Counted from the first letter of the stretch, positions 37,983 to 47,650 are shown. The stretch is 64,000 nucleotides of DNA from Salinirubellus litoreus (GCF_037335815.1 NZ_CP147841.1:2728001-2792000); one strand, 5' to 3'. The notes: generated from the sequence alone by a model not told the origin. Made by a program: numbers and translations.

Positions 37983-38861
37983 TCACTCCGCAGCCTGTCC
38001 TTCGACCGCGACCGATCCCGACAGTTCCCGTCCGGACGGCGGCGCGAGCGTCAGGTCGGCGTCCTCGAACCGGCGTTTCAGCCGGCGGCGGAAGTTCGAC
38101 TTGACGTCGACGATGCCCCCCTCCGAGGGGTCGATCCAGAACTCCGCCTCGACGGTGATCGAGTCCGGGCCGAGGTCCATGATCCGTGAAGTCGGCGCGG
38201 GCTCGTCGAGCGTCCGGTCGCCGTTGGCGGCGACCTCGCGGAGTTCGTACAGCGCCCGCTCGGTGTCCTCGGCGTAGGAGACGTACGCCTGCTCGGTGAT
38301 CCGGTAGGTCTCCCGACCGAACGGGCGGGTGAGCGCGTTCGTCGTCAGCTCGGTGTTCGGGACGGTGAGCGTCTCGTTGTCGGCCGTCCGGATGCGGGTG
38401 ACGCGGAAGTCGACCGCCTCGACGGTCCCCTGGCCGCCGGGCCAGGAGATCCAGTCGCCGACGTTGAAGTCGGGATCCGAAACGAGGAACAGCCCCGAGA
38501 TGAGCGAACCCAGCACCTCCTGGCCGGCGACGCCGAAGACGAACGTGAGCGCGGCGACGAGGATGGCCGAGTCGGTGTTCGTGAGGAACCCACCCTGTCC
38601 GGCCGCGACGAGCCCGACGAGTACCGCGAACCCCGCGAACGCGACGGTGAGGTAGGTGTCGGTCGCGCTCACGAGCGTCGGGTTGTTGGTGTTGCGCGAC
38701 TCGACGATCCGGAGGACGACCGGGACGACTACCAGACGGCCGAGGAGGTAGACAGCGGCCGTGGCAAGCGTGAAGACGGCGACGTCGACGACGAGCGGTT
38801 CGTACGGTTCGAGGGCCTCTGACCAGCCCGCAGGCGGGTCCAGCTGTCCGGGAACGAGCAT
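37983..38861 (-). CDS. mscS: small-conductance mechanosensitive channel (MscS family)
   Basis: 292 residues. Three membrane helices (about 24-43, 68-90, 99-121), the last leading into FGVAGQEVLGSLISGLFLVSDPDFNVGDWI, the pore helix and beta-domain signature of MscS. The cytoplasmic cage domain follows. It releases solutes on hypo-osmotic shock. The start at 38861 has a GCTTTTGTGC box centred 28 nt upstream. Confidence 0.93.
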   Translation of the reverse strand: MLVPGQLDPPAGWSEALEPYEPLVVDVAVFTLATAAVYLLGRLVVVPVVLRIVESRNTNNPTLVSATDTYLTVAFAGFAVLVGLVAAGQGGFLTNTDSAILVAALTFVFGVAGQEVLGSLISGLFLVSDPDFNVGDWISWPGGQGTVEAVDFRVTRIRTADNETLTVPNTELTTNALTRPFGRETYRITEQAYVSYAEDTERALYELREVAANGDRTLDEPAPTSRIMDLGPDSITVEAEFWIDPSEGGIVDVKSNFRRRLKRRFEDADLTLAPPSGRELSGSVAVEGQAAE

Positions 38862-39001
38862 ACGTCGGGTGGGCGCGTCGGGCACAAAAGCGGCCGGGAA
38901 CGGCCCGACGCGCACCGATTCGTACGGACGGTTGTAGTCCTTTACCGGTGACCGCCGACCCCCTCCGGGCGAGCACCGGTGAATCGTTACGACCGTCCGT
39001 A

Positions 39002-39337
39002 TCAGGTCGCGCCGACGAGCACCGCCCGTACCCGTTCGCCGCCCCGGTTGACGAGCTGACGGCGCTGATCCGGCGAGACGCGGACGGCCTCGCCGGATCC
39101 GAGCGTCACCGTCTCCTCGCCGAGCTCCACGTCGAGTTCACCGTCGACGCCGAGGTAGACCTCCTCCTGTCCGTCCTCGGCGTGGTCGTGTGGCTTGCCC
39201 TTCGCGTCCGGTTCGAGTTCGATGAGGCTGATTCCCAGGTTCTCGCAGTCGAGCGCGTCCCTGAGCATCCACATCCCGCCGTACTCCCCGTCGATGAGCG
39301 AGTCCACGTCCGCGGTCGAGGCCTTCGTGTAGCCCAT
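39002..39337 (-). CDS. single-domain cupin protein
   Basis: 111 residues, one cupin barrel. Metal-binding set in KPHDHAEDGQEEVY (two His and a Glu) and a late LVNRGGERVRAV strand. The function of such small cupins varies widely. It starts 25 bases after the cyclase-family gene stop on the same strand, so the two are probably co-transcribed. Confidence 0.82.
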   Translation of the reverse strand: MGYTKASTADVDSLIDGEYGGMWMLRDALDCENLGISLIELEPDAKGKPHDHAEDGQEEVYLGVDGELDVELGEETVTLGSGEAVRVSPDQRRQLVNRGGERVRAVLVGAT

Positions 39338-39362
39338 ACCCGATCCCCGGTCCGCACGATCA

Positions 39363-40052
39363 TCAATCCCCGAGCCGACGGACGACGACCCTGGCCGGCG
39401 CGCCGTCCCCGCCCCGTAGCTTCAGGGGCAGACAGATCACCTCGACGCGATCGCCGACGAACTCCCCGAGTTCGCCGAGGTTCTCGGCGACCGGGATCCC
39501 CGCGCCGAGGAGTCGACGGTGGATCGGGTAGGGATCGTCGTCGCCGCGGAGCGTCCGGGGCTGGTCGGGCGAGAGCGTGTCCATCCCCACGAGCGCGACT
39601 CCCCGCTCGACCAGTCGGTCGGCGAGGTCGGTCGATAACCAGGGGTACCGGTGGTAGCGGTTCGTCCCTGCCCACCTCGCCCAGCCGAACGAGAACAGCG
39701 CCGCGTCACCCGCCCCGATCCGATCGAACCCGTACAGGTCGTCGACGTCGACCGGACGGATCTCCTCGGTCTCGACGCCGACGACCGCGCCCTCGGTGAC
39801 GAGCCGCGAGAGCGGCGTCTCGTCGATGGTCCCTCCGCCGGCGAGGACGTGTAGCGGCGCGTCGACGTGTGTCCCCGAGTGCGTCGGGAACGCGACCCGC
39901 TGGACGTTCGCGCCGTCGGACTCGACGTCGCCGAGCGTCTCGACGGAGGGGTCGGAAAGGGCGAGCGAGTGTTCGGCGTCCGCGTCGAACGGCCGGGTGA
40001 GGTCCGTCCACTCGTCCGGGTTCGCGGGGCCCGCGGGATCCGTGGCGTCCAT
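39363..40052 (-). CDS. cyclase-family metal-dependent hydrolase (kynurenine formamidase-like)
   Basis: 229 residues. The family motif HSGTHVDAPLH is present at about residue 58, with ENLGELGEF near the end. Members include arylformamidase and isatin hydrolase; the rest of the kynurenine pathway is not in the window, so the substrate is open. A GAGCTTTGTCC box is centred 27 nt before the ATG. Likely first gene of a two-gene unit with the cupin. Confidence 0.85.
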   Translation of the reverse strand: MDATDPAGPANPDEWTDLTRPFDADAEHSLALSDPSVETLGDVESDGANVQRVAFPTHSGTHVDAPLHVLAGGGTIDETPLSRLVTEGAVVGVETEEIRPVDVDDLYGFDRIGAGDAALFSFGWARWAGTNRYHRYPWLSTDLADRLVERGVALVGMDTLSPDQPRTLRGDDDPYPIHRRLLGAGIPVAENLGELGEFVGDRVEVICLPLKLRGGDGAPARVVVRRLGD

Positions 40053-40125
40053 TCGACTCGGTACTCACCACCCGGACAAAGCTCTGGTTCCCGGCGGATG
40101 TCGGAGCGAAGCCTGTCGGCCCCGG

Positions 40126-40935
40126 TCAGTCGCCGCTCGCGTACCAGGGCGCGGCGTCGAAGTCGACCACGCGACGCTCCTCCTCGATGGCGTCGATGCG
40201 CTCGACGTCGGACGCGTCGAGGTCGATATCCGTCGCGCGGAAGTTCTCCTCGACGTGTTCGCCCGTGGCCTTCGGGATGGCCGCGACGTTCTCGCGGGCG
40301 AGCAGCCAGGCGAGACAGACCTGTGCGGGCGTCGCGTCGTGCTCATCGGCTACCTCGGCGACGACGGGATGGTCGAATATCCTGCCCCTCGCCAGCGGCG
40401 AGTAGGCGACCAGCCAGTAGTCGTGTTCGCGGGCGTCCGCGAGGAGATCGTCCTGGTGGAGCATCGCGTGGCACTCGACCTGATTGGCGAACAGCGGCGA
40501 GTCCATCACGTCACGGGTCTCCTCGAGCTGCCGGGGCTCGAAGTTCGAGACCCCGACGTGTCTCGTCAGGCCGCGCTCGCGTATCTCGTCGAGCGCCGGG
40601 AGCGTCTCCTCGGGGTCGTAGGTGTCGAGCGGCCAGTGGACGTACATCAGGTCGACCCGCTCGACGCCCAGCCGGTCGAGGCTCTCCTCCGTCGTCTCGA
40701 TCACGTCCTCGTACGCGAGGTTGTCCGTGCCGAGTTTGGTCGCGAGGAACACCTCCTCGCGGTCGACGTCGGCCCGTTCGAGTCCCTCGCCGACGTACGT
40801 CTCGTTGCCGTAGCTCTGGGCGGTGTCGACGTGGCGATAGCCCGCGTCGAGCGCGCGCCGCACGCTCTCGGTGCACGTCTCGCGGTCGGTCTGCTGGTAG
40901 GTCCCGAGGCCGAGTCGGGGCATCTCGCCGGACAT
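40126..40935 (-). CDS. aldo/keto reductase
   Basis: 269 residues, a (beta/alpha)8 barrel. The catalytic tetrad is visible: Asp and Tyr in HVDTAQSYGNE, Lys in FLATKLG, His in MYVHWPLD. The NADPH end IPKATGEHVEENFRA is present. It reduces aldehydes or ketones; similar enzymes are called 2,5-diketo-D-gluconate reductases, which should not be taken literally. A GGTTAAAC box is centred 28 nt before the ATG. Confidence 0.92.
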   Translation of the reverse strand: MSGEMPRLGLGTYQQTDRETCTESVRRALDAGYRHVDTAQSYGNETYVGEGLERADVDREEVFLATKLGTDNLAYEDVIETTEESLDRLGVERVDLMYVHWPLDTYDPEETLPALDEIRERGLTRHVGVSNFEPRQLEETRDVMDSPLFANQVECHAMLHQDDLLADAREHDYWLVAYSPLARGRIFDHPVVAEVADEHDATPAQVCLAWLLARENVAAIPKATGEHVEENFRATDIDLDASDVERIDAIEEERRVVDFDAAPWYASGD

Positions 40936-41246
40936 GCCGGTGCCGAGGGCCGCCGGGAGTTTAACCTTCGGTGGCGGGTGAGCCGAGCCATCGAGTGGAA
41001 TCCAAGTGGCCGGGTTCTCGGCGAGCGAGACGACGCAAGTACCGCAGCGACCGGCGGGAGCGAGGAGCGCAGCGAGTCACAGCCGCCGAGAACCCAGGGG
41101 CTTTCGAGGTGCTCTCGGGCACTACTGCGGTACTGGCTGGAACACCTCGAAAGCCCCCCCTTTCAGTCCCACCCGATGTCCCCGCCCGGAATACTGCGTA
41201 CGACCCGCGCACAAGCTTGATGTGACCGAGCGACGCACCTCGACCG
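40936..41246. other. 311-bp gap holding a hairpin repeat and a promoter
   Basis: No gene. It holds the TATA box of the aldo/keto reductase gene (about 40960-40967), hairpin repeat copy 2 (41012-41177), and a CAAGCTTGATG box near 41216, centred about 30 nt before the downstream membrane protein. Confidence 0.7.
41012..41177. repeat. hairpin-containing intergenic repeat, copy 2
   Basis: Outer hairpin: GGGTTCTCGGCG (41012-41023) with CGCCGAGAACCC (41084-41095), perfect 12-bp arms. Directly after comes a second pair: GGGGCTTTCGAGGTGCTC (41097-41114) and GAACACCTCGAAAGCCCC (41140-41157), 18-bp arms with one mismatch. The last arm is identical to the unit in copy 1 at 23534-23551, and the following CCC-TTTCAGTCCCACCCGAT matches what follows the hairpin in copy 1. 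Confidence 0.75.
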
Positions 41247-42017
41247 ATGGCCACGGACGGGGTCGGGGGAATCGGAGGACTGCTGCCGCGACTCGCACGC
41301 TCGCGGCGGGCCGCGCTGGTCGCGCTGGTCGCCGCGAACTCGGTTCCCCTCCTCGGCGTCCTCCTGCTGGGCTGGTCGATGCAGGGACTCCTGCTGGTCT
41401 ACTGGCTCGAGAGCGGCGTCGTGGGGGCGTTCAACGTCCCGAAGATCCTCTACGCCCACGGTACCGAAACCGACGAGACCAGATCGGCGGCAAAGCGGCT
41501 CAAGTCGAACGGGCGGACGGTCACGCTTCCCGACGCGCCGGACGAGATCCCGGACGCACCCACCCGTCGCCCCGAAAACCGTGCGGTCGCGCGGTTCTTC
41601 CTCGGCCACTACGGCCTGTTCTGGGCCGTCCACGGGCTGTTCGTCGGACTGCTCCCGCTGTTCGCCGACGGGGCCGGGATCCTCGGCCTCGCTGAACTCC
41701 CGACGCTGGTCCTCGGGGCCGGCGCGGCGGCCGTCAGCCACGGCGTCTCGTACAGACGAAACTACCTCGACGACGGCGAGTGGAAGCACGTCTCGCCCGG
41801 CGGCCGGATGTACGCCCCCTACGACCGCGTCCTCGTGATGCATCTCACGATCGTCGTCGGCGCGTTCGCGGTCTCCTTCCTCGGGACGCCCGCCGGAGCG
41901 CTCGCGGTGATGGTCCTCGTCAAGACCGCGCTCGACGCCCGGGCACACCTCCGCGAGCACGACCGGGAGAAGCCCGCGGGGCGATCGGCGGAGGTCACCG
42001 AGACCGTCTCGCCCTGA
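41247..42017 (+). CDS. DUF6498-type membrane protein
   Basis: 256 residues with about five hydrophobic helices, including LVALVAANSVPLLGVLLLGW at the N-terminus and a conserved LLVYWLESGVVGAFNVPKI segment. A cytoplasmic loop of ~45 charged residues follows, then FFLGHYGLFWAVHGLFV. I recall this pattern as DUF6498 in haloarchaea; function unknown. Single gene with its own promoter. Confidence 0.78.
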   Translation: MATDGVGGIGGLLPRLARSRRAALVALVAANSVPLLGVLLLGWSMQGLLLVYWLESGVVGAFNVPKILYAHGTETDETRSAAKRLKSNGRTVTLPDAPDEIPDAPTRRPENRAVARFFLGHYGLFWAVHGLFVGLLPLFADGAGILGLAELPTLVLGAGAAAVSHGVSYRRNYLDDGEWKHVSPGGRMYAPYDRVLVMHLTIVVGAFAVSFLGTPAGALAVMVLVKTALDARAHLREHDREKPAGRSAEVTETVSP

Positions 42018-42142
42018 CCCGTCGCGGGACCGTTCGCCGGGATCACGTCCACCGCGAGGACAGCCCTTATGTCCTCGCCCTCGTCACTCGCTGGTAGATC
42101 CGAACCGTCGATCGGTCTCCGACCACCCACCACCACCTACCC

Positions 42143-43156
42143 ATGCAACAGTACCAGACACTCGTCGACTCGGTCCTCCGGACGGGGACGTACAAGCCCA
42201 ACCGGACGGGCGTCGACACCGTCGCGGCGTTCGGCCAGCACTACCGCGTCGACCTCGCCGAGGGCTACCCGCTCCTGACCACGAAGGACCTCTCGGGGTT
42301 CCGGTGGGACTCGCTGATCCACGAGTTCCTCTGGTATCTCTCGGGACAGGAACACGTGCGCGACCTGCGCGAGGAGACCGGTATCTGGGACGCCTGGGCC
42401 GATGAGGAGGGCCACCTCGACACCGCCTACGGCCGGTTCTGGCGGCGCTACCCGGTGCCCGAGGGTGCCGACCGCCTGGCGGGCGAGGCCTGGCCGGAGG
42501 AGGGGAATCGGTGGGTCACCGAGGAGGACGGCCGCCGGACGTTCGACCAGATCGGGTACGTCCTCGACACGCTCCGGGAGAACCCACAGTCACGACGGAT
42601 GGTCGTCAACGCCTGGCACCCCGCGAACGCCGCCGTCTCGACGCTCCCGCCGTGTCACTACACCTTCGTCTTCAACGTCCAGGGCGACCGCCTGAACGTC
42701 CACCTCACCCAGCGCTCGGGCGACGTCGCGCTCGGCATCCCCTTCAACATCGCCGCGTACGCGCTGCTCGCGCACGTCGTCGCCGAGCGGACGGGGTTCG
42801 AACTCGGCGAGTTCGCCCACACCGTCGTCGACGCGCACGTCTACTGCGGCCGGGGCGAGCGCGGTGCGTGGTACGCCGACAACCTCGACGAACTCTCGGG
42901 ACGACTCGACGCCGTCGAGGCCCGCGGGGAGTACCTCGACGTGCGTGACTGGGTGGTCGAGCACGCGCCCGACGAACCCGAGGATGAGGAGGGGTACGAC
43001 CACGTCCCCGGGCTCCTGCTCCAGCTCTCGCGCGAACCGCGGTCCCGACCGCGAATCGAGGTCTCGGACGAACCGCTCGACGGACTCACCTACGAGGACA
43101 TCCAGTTGAGAGGCTACGATCCCGCCCCCGGGATCGGCTTCGCCGTCGCGGAGTGA
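42143..43156 (+). CDS. thyA: thymidylate synthase
   Basis: 337 residues. The catalytic Cys171 lies in LPPCHY, preceded by the SRRMVVNAWHP phosphate loop; RSGDVALGIPFNIA and the DAHVYC folate segment are present. Two acidic insertions (around residues 95-125 and 265-275) make it longer than the usual ~265. It makes dTMP from dUMP with methylene-tetrahydrofolate, producing dihydrofolate for the FolA encoded next. A CCCTTATGTC box near 42066 suggests a leader of about 50 nt. Confidence 0.97.
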   Translation: MQQYQTLVDSVLRTGTYKPNRTGVDTVAAFGQHYRVDLAEGYPLLTTKDLSGFRWDSLIHEFLWYLSGQEHVRDLREETGIWDAWADEEGHLDTAYGRFWRRYPVPEGADRLAGEAWPEEGNRWVTEEDGRRTFDQIGYVLDTLRENPQSRRMVVNAWHPANAAVSTLPPCHYTFVFNVQGDRLNVHLTQRSGDVALGIPFNIAAYALLAHVVAERTGFELGEFAHTVVDAHVYCGRGERGAWYADNLDELSGRLDAVEARGEYLDVRDWVVEHAPDEPEDEEGYDHVPGLLLQLSREPRSRPRIEVSDEPLDGLTYEDIQLRGYDPAPGIGFAVAE

Positions 43157-43671
43157 CCGTGGTGGACGACACTTCCGGGTCCGTCGAGGTAGTCCTGATC
43201 GCGGCCGTCGCGGAGAACGGCGTCATCGGCGACGAGGGCGGGATGCCGTGGCACTACCCCGCCGACCTGCGCCGGTTCAGGGAGGCGACGACGGGCCACC
43301 CGGTCGTGCTCGGCCGGCGGACCTACGAGAGCATCGTCGGCGAGATCGGCGAGCCGCTCCCCGGGCGGACCAGCGTCGTCCTCTCGACCCGAGACCTCGA
43401 CCTCCCGGCGGGTGCGGTGCTGGCGGGGAGCGTCGAGGCGGCGCTGGAGGCCGCGAGGGGTGCCCCGGGTGGCGGGACGGTGTACGTCGCCGGCGGCGCG
43501 ACCGTCTACGAGCAGTTCCTCCCGTACGCCGACCGACTCCTGCTCACCGAGATACCGGAGTCACCGGACGGTGACACCCGGTTCCCCGAGTGGTCGGCGG
43601 CGGAGTGGTCGGCGGTATCGAGGGAACGGGAGGGCGAACTGACGTTCGTGACGTACGAGCGAGTGGCGTGA
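43153..43671 (+). CDS. folA: dihydrofolate reductase
   Basis: 172 residues. It contains the N-terminal IAAVAENGVIGDEGGMPWH substrate loop, the NADPH-binding LGRRTYESI, and AGGATVYEQFLPYADRL. It reduces dihydrofolate back to tetrahydrofolate. The GTG start overlaps the thyA stop by 4 bases (GTGA), which indicates coupling with thyA, matching the known hts-hdr arrangement of other haloarchaea. Confidence 0.96.
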   Translation: MTVVDDTSGSVEVVLIAAVAENGVIGDEGGMPWHYPADLRRFREATTGHPVVLGRRTYESIVGEIGEPLPGRTSVVLSTRDLDLPAGAVLAGSVEAALEAARGAPGGGTVYVAGGATVYEQFLPYADRLLLTEIPESPDGDTRFPEWSAAEWSAVSREREGELTFVTYERVA

Positions 43672-43684
43672 GTCGTGAGGGGGT

Positions 43685-44173
43685 TCAGGTCTCCCTCTCG
43701 CCGCTCGTCTCCGTCTCCGTCGGCGTCTCCGACTCCCGCCCCCCTCTCTCCGTCGCCTCTGCGTTTCGGAGTCGGTCCTCCTTGATGTACGAGCCGACGT
43801 ACCCGCCGAGTGCGCCGCCGCCGACCGTGTAGATCCCGAGCACGGCGAGGCCGGTGAGCACGACGACCGCGAGGAACAGGGGCAATCGGGATCCGGGACC
43901 GCCGGGCGTCGCGGGGACGATGACGAGGAATCCGGTGACGAGGAACGCGATTAGTAGCATCGGGACGAGCGAGATCGTACCCGCGAGCGCGCCGGCACGG
44001 AGTCCTGCCCGGCGGTCCGGCCCCTGAAGGTAGCCGGCCACGGCACCGCCGAGCACCGTCGAGAACGGGAGAAACGCGAGTAGCACCGCGACGACGCCAC
44101 CGAGGAACCCGTTTATCAGGAGGCTCGGTCCGCGCTCCGGTTCGACGGGGGAAGTGGTCCTACGCTCGGCCAT
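43685..44173 (-). CDS. DUF5518-type membrane protein
   Basis: 162 residues with four hydrophobic helices and Gly-rich turns (FLGGVVAVLLAF, VLGGAVAGYLQG, GGGALGGYVGSYI), as in the haloarchaeal DUF5518 family as I remember it. It ends in a Ser/Thr/Glu-rich cytoplasmic tail. A GGGTATATCC box is centred 29 nt before the ATG. Function unknown. Convergent with folA. Confidence 0.8.
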   Translation of the reverse strand: MAERRTTSPVEPERGPSLLINGFLGGVVAVLLAFLPFSTVLGGAVAGYLQGPDRRAGLRAGALAGTISLVPMLLIAFLVTGFLVIVPATPGGPGSRLPLFLAVVVLTGLAVLGIYTVGGGALGGYVGSYIKEDRLRNAEATERGGRESETPTETETSGERET

Positions 44174-44262
44174 GACGACACCGTGGTCGCACGGATGGAT
44201 ATACCCATGGGCGACCGGACGACCGACCGCGAAGAAGCGGGTGGGGCCGCCGACGGCAGTCG

Positions 44263-44272
44263 GTTTTTAATC
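44263..44272 (+). promoter_or_regulatory. TATA box of the GlcD/GlcF fusion gene
   Basis: GTTTTTAATC centred 28 nt before the ATG at 44295. Confidence 0.65.
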
Positions 44273-44294
44273 CCGGACCCCCGTAGCCGCGGGC

Positions 44295-47200
44295 ATGGCA
44301 ACAGAGGAGGGCGCGAATTCGCCCCCAGGGACGGGTACGGAACGGGATCCCGCGGCCGACCCGCGGACCGACTACGACTACGTCTCGGAGGAGGTCGAGC
44401 GACCGGATCTGGTGGCCGCGCTGAACCGGCGGCTCGACGGCGAGGTCCGCTTCGACACCTACACGCGACAGATGTACGCGACCGACGCCTCGGCCTACGA
44501 GGTGACGCCCATCGGGGTCGTCTTCCCGCGGCACACCGGGGACGTGGCCGAAGCGGTCGAGTACTGTTCCGACCACGGCGTTCCGGTGCTCCCGCGAGGG
44601 GGCGGGACGTCGCTGGCCGGTCAGACGGTCAACGAGGCGGTCGTCCTGGACTTCACCCAGCACATGGACGGGCTCGTCGAGTTCGACGCCGGCGAGCGGA
44701 TCGCCCGCACACAGCCCGGTCTTCGACTGGGAGACCTGAACGGCGCGCTCGCCGACGACGGGCTGAAGTTCGCGCCCGATCCCGCCTGGGGCGACAAGTC
44801 CGTGATCGGCGGGGCTATCGGCAACAACTCAACCGGCTCGCACTCGCTGAAGTACGGCAAGACCGACGCCTACATCGAGTCCTGCGAGGTCGTCCTCGCC
44901 GACGGGACAGTCACGGAGTTCGGCGAGGTCACGATCGGGGAGCTCCGCGAGCGGGCCGACGGGGAGGGGATCGAGGCGGCTATCGCGAGCGAAGTCGTCA
45001 GAATCCTCGACGACGAGCGCGAGGCGATACGGGAAGCCTACCCGAACCTCAAGCGAAACGTCTCGGGGTACAACCTCGACAGACTCGTCGAAGAGGCCGG
45101 GGAGCCCGGGATGGACACGGAGGGTGACGACGAGGCCGGACGCGACCACCGGGTCGTGAACCTCGCCCGTCTGCTCGCGGGGAGCGAGGGGACCCTGGCA
45201 GTGGTCACGGAGGCGACGGTCTCGCTCGAACCCGTCCCCGAGACGAAGTCGGTCGCGCTGCTCGGCTACCCCGACCTCGTGACCGCAATGGAGGACGTGA
45301 GCCCGATCCTCGAACACGAGCCGTCGGCTGTCGAGGTGATGGACGAGGTGCTGCTCGAACTCGCCCGGGACACCTCCGAGTTCGGCAAGCTCGTCGAGGA
45401 GACGGTGCCCGAGGGGACCGGCGCGGTACTGCTCGTGGAGTTCTACGCCGAGAGCGACGCGGAGGGCCGGACGAAGGTGGCGCGGCTGCTGGCCGACCGC
45501 GCGCCGGATGTCGAGACCATCGCCGACCCCGGCGAGGAGGTCGAGACGAGGGCGCCGGTCGGATCGACGTTCGCCGCCGAGGCCCACGACGACGACGAGC
45601 GCGCCCGGTTCTGGAAGCTCCGCAAGTCCGGCAACCCGATCCTGCTCTCGCGGACGAGCGACGCCAAGCACATCTCGTTCATCGAGGACACGGCGGTCCC
45701 CCCCGAGAACCTCCCCGAGTACGTCCGCGGGTTCCAGGAGGTCCTGGAGGAGAACGGCACGTTCGCCTCATTCTACGCCCACGCCGGGCCGGGCTGTCTC
45801 CACGTCCGCCCCCTGGTCAACACGAAGACCGTCGAGGGGGTCGAGCAGATGGAGGCCATCGCCGATGGCGCGACCGACCTCGTCGCCGAACTCGGTGGGT
45901 CGGTCTCGGGCGAGCACGGCGACGGCCGCGCGCGGACCCAGTGGAACCGCAAGCTCTACGGCGACCACGTGTTCGAGCTGTTCCGCGACCTGAAGCGGGC
46001 GTACGACCCCCAGGGGATCCTCAACCCCGGGCAGGTCTGTGGCGACATCTCGATGACCGAGCACCTCCGGTTCGACCCCGACTACGAGTTCGAAACCGGG
46101 TTCGAGCCGGCGCTGAACTGGGAGAACGACAACGGGATGCAGGGGATGGTCGAGCTCTGCCACGGCTGTGGGGGCTGTCGCGGCCCACAGCACACCACCG
46201 GCGGCGTGATGTGTCCCACGTACCGGGCGGCCGAGGAGGAGGTCCAGTCGACCCGCGGCCGGGCGAACATGCTCCGGCAGGCGATGAGCGGCGACCTCCC
46301 CGACGACCCCACGGACCCGGAGTTCCTCTCGGAGGTGATGGACCTCTGCATCGGCTGCAAGGGGTGTGCCAACGACTGCCCGAGCGAGGTCGACATGGCG
46401 AAGCTCAAGGCCGAGGTCACCCACGCCGCCCACGAGCGCTCTGGCGCGAGCCTCCGCGACCGCGTGTTCGCCAACGTCCACCTGCTCTCGGACGTGGGTT
46501 CGGCGCTCGCGCCCGTCTCGAACTGGGTCCAGGACCTGCCGGGGTCGGGGTGGCTCGCCGAGAAGACCCTCGGGATCGCCGAGGAACGCGACCTCCCCGC
46601 GTTCCGTCGCGAGACGTTCGCCGACTGGTTCGAGGCCCGCGGACCGCAGGTATCGGAGCGCGAGGCGACGCGGAAGGTGGTCCTGTTCCCGGACACGTAC
46701 AACGACCACACCACCCCGGAGGTGGCGAAAGCCGCCGTCGAGGTGCTGGAAGCGGCGGGCGTCCGCGTCGACGTCCCGGATACCGGGCCCTCGGGCCGGG
46801 CCGCCCACTCGATGGGCTTTCTCGACACGGCGCGAGACCGGGCCGAGCGGGTCGTCGAGGACCTCCTCCCGCGCGTCCAGGAGGGGTGGGACGTCGTCGT
46901 CGTCGAGCCCTCCGACGCCGTGATGTTCCAGAAGGACTACCTCGATCTGCTGTCCGGTACGGACGTCGAGACGTTCTCCGAGTACGCCTACGGCGTCTGT
47001 GAGTACCTCGACCGGCACGGCCTCGACGCGGAGGTCGAGTGGTCGTCATCCTTGGAGTCACTCACCTACCACGGCCACTGTCACCAGAAGGCGACGAAGA
47101 AGGACCACCACGCGGTCGGGGTGCTCCGGCGGGCGGGCTACGAGGTGGACCCGCTCGACTCGACCTGTTGTGGGATGGCCGGGAGCTTCGGCTACGAGGC

Positions 47201-47381
47201 CGAACACTACTCGATGAGCAAGGCGGTCGCCTCGCTGCTGTACGATCAGGTCGACGAAAGCCCCGGGGACGTGGTCGTCGCGCCGGGGGCGTCCTGCCGG
47301 ACGCAACTGGGCGACCGTGATGGACGAAGCGAGAAGCCGCCACACCCCGTCGAGAAACTCGCCGAGGCGCTCCCGCGGTAG
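44295..47381 (+). CDS. FAD-linked 2-hydroxyacid dehydrogenase fused to Fe-S/CCG domain
   Basis: 1028 residues. The N-terminal half is a GlcD/DLD FAD-binding domain (VLPRGGGTSLAGQTV; VIGGAIGNNSTGSHSLKYG) and the oxidase C-terminal domain ending GEHGDGRARTQW. The second half is GlcF/GlpC-like: CHGCGGCRG near residue 622, CIGCKGCANDCPSE near 685, and CCG-type segments HGHCHQKATKK and STCCGMAGSFGYE near 958. It oxidises D-lactate, glycolate or a similar hydroxyacid and passes electrons through the iron-sulfur centres to the membrane. Acidic inserts are typical of halophiles. The precise substrate is not evident. Confidence 0.9.
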   Translation: MATEEGANSPPGTGTERDPAADPRTDYDYVSEEVERPDLVAALNRRLDGEVRFDTYTRQMYATDASAYEVTPIGVVFPRHTGDVAEAVEYCSDHGVPVLPRGGGTSLAGQTVNEAVVLDFTQHMDGLVEFDAGERIARTQPGLRLGDLNGALADDGLKFAPDPAWGDKSVIGGAIGNNSTGSHSLKYGKTDAYIESCEVVLADGTVTEFGEVTIGELRERADGEGIEAAIASEVVRILDDEREAIREAYPNLKRNVSGYNLDRLVEEAGEPGMDTEGDDEAGRDHRVVNLARLLAGSEGTLAVVTEATVSLEPVPETKSVALLGYPDLVTAMEDVSPILEHEPSAVEVMDEVLLELARDTSEFGKLVEETVPEGTGAVLLVEFYAESDAEGRTKVARLLADRAPDVETIADPGEEVETRAPVGSTFAAEAHDDDERARFWKLRKSGNPILLSRTSDAKHISFIEDTAVPPENLPEYVRGFQEVLEENGTFASFYAHAGPGCLHVRPLVNTKTVEGVEQMEAIADGATDLVAELGGSVSGEHGDGRARTQWNRKLYGDHVFELFRDLKRAYDPQGILNPGQVCGDISMTEHLRFDPDYEFETGFEPALNWENDNGMQGMVELCHGCGGCRGPQHTTGGVMCPTYRAAEEEVQSTRGRANMLRQAMSGDLPDDPTDPEFLSEVMDLCIGCKGCANDCPSEVDMAKLKAEVTHAAHERSGASLRDRVFANVHLLSDVGSALAPVSNWVQDLPGSGWLAEKTLGIAEERDLPAFRRETFADWFEARGPQVSEREATRKVVLFPDTYNDHTTPEVAKAAVEVLEAAGVRVDVPDTGPSGRAAHSMGFLDTARDRAERVVEDLLPRVQEGWDVVVVEPSDAVMFQKDYLDLLSGTDVETFSEYAYGVCEYLDRHGLDAEVEWSSSLESLTYHGHCHQKATKKDHHAVGVLRRAGYEVDPLDSTCCGMAGSFGYEAEHYSMSKAVASLLYDQVDESPGDVVVAPGASCRTQLGDRDGRSEKPPHPVEKLAEALPR

Positions 47382-47618
47382 CCCCGACCCCCGGTGGGAG
47401 TACCGGCGGGACGGAGGACGTTCGACGGTGTTCGTACGGGTCGGTCTGGAGCCGAGAGGGGCTCGTTCTCCGAGGGACGTCCCCTGGTGAGGAGGCTCAC
47501 GGAGACGACCGGTTCCACTCCGACATCGGGTGTTCGTCGGGTCTCCCGCCGCGAGACGCCGCCGCTGGACCGATCGAGGTGCTGCCGCGAGGCTCACCCG
47601 GGGATGATCTCGCAGGGG

Positions 47619-47626
47619 TTTTATAA
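47619..47626 (+). promoter_or_regulatory. TATA box of the membrane-tethered regulator
   Basis: TTTTATAA centred 29 nt before the ATG at 47651. This also argues against the out-of-frame ATG at 47641. Confidence 0.7.
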
Positions 47627-47650
47627 CGCTGGGAGAGAGGATGGAACTGA

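Noticed and set aside
41163..41960. 265-codon minus-strand frame opposite the DUF6498-type gene
   Set aside because: Antisense shadow; the sense protein has clear membrane helices and a promoter.
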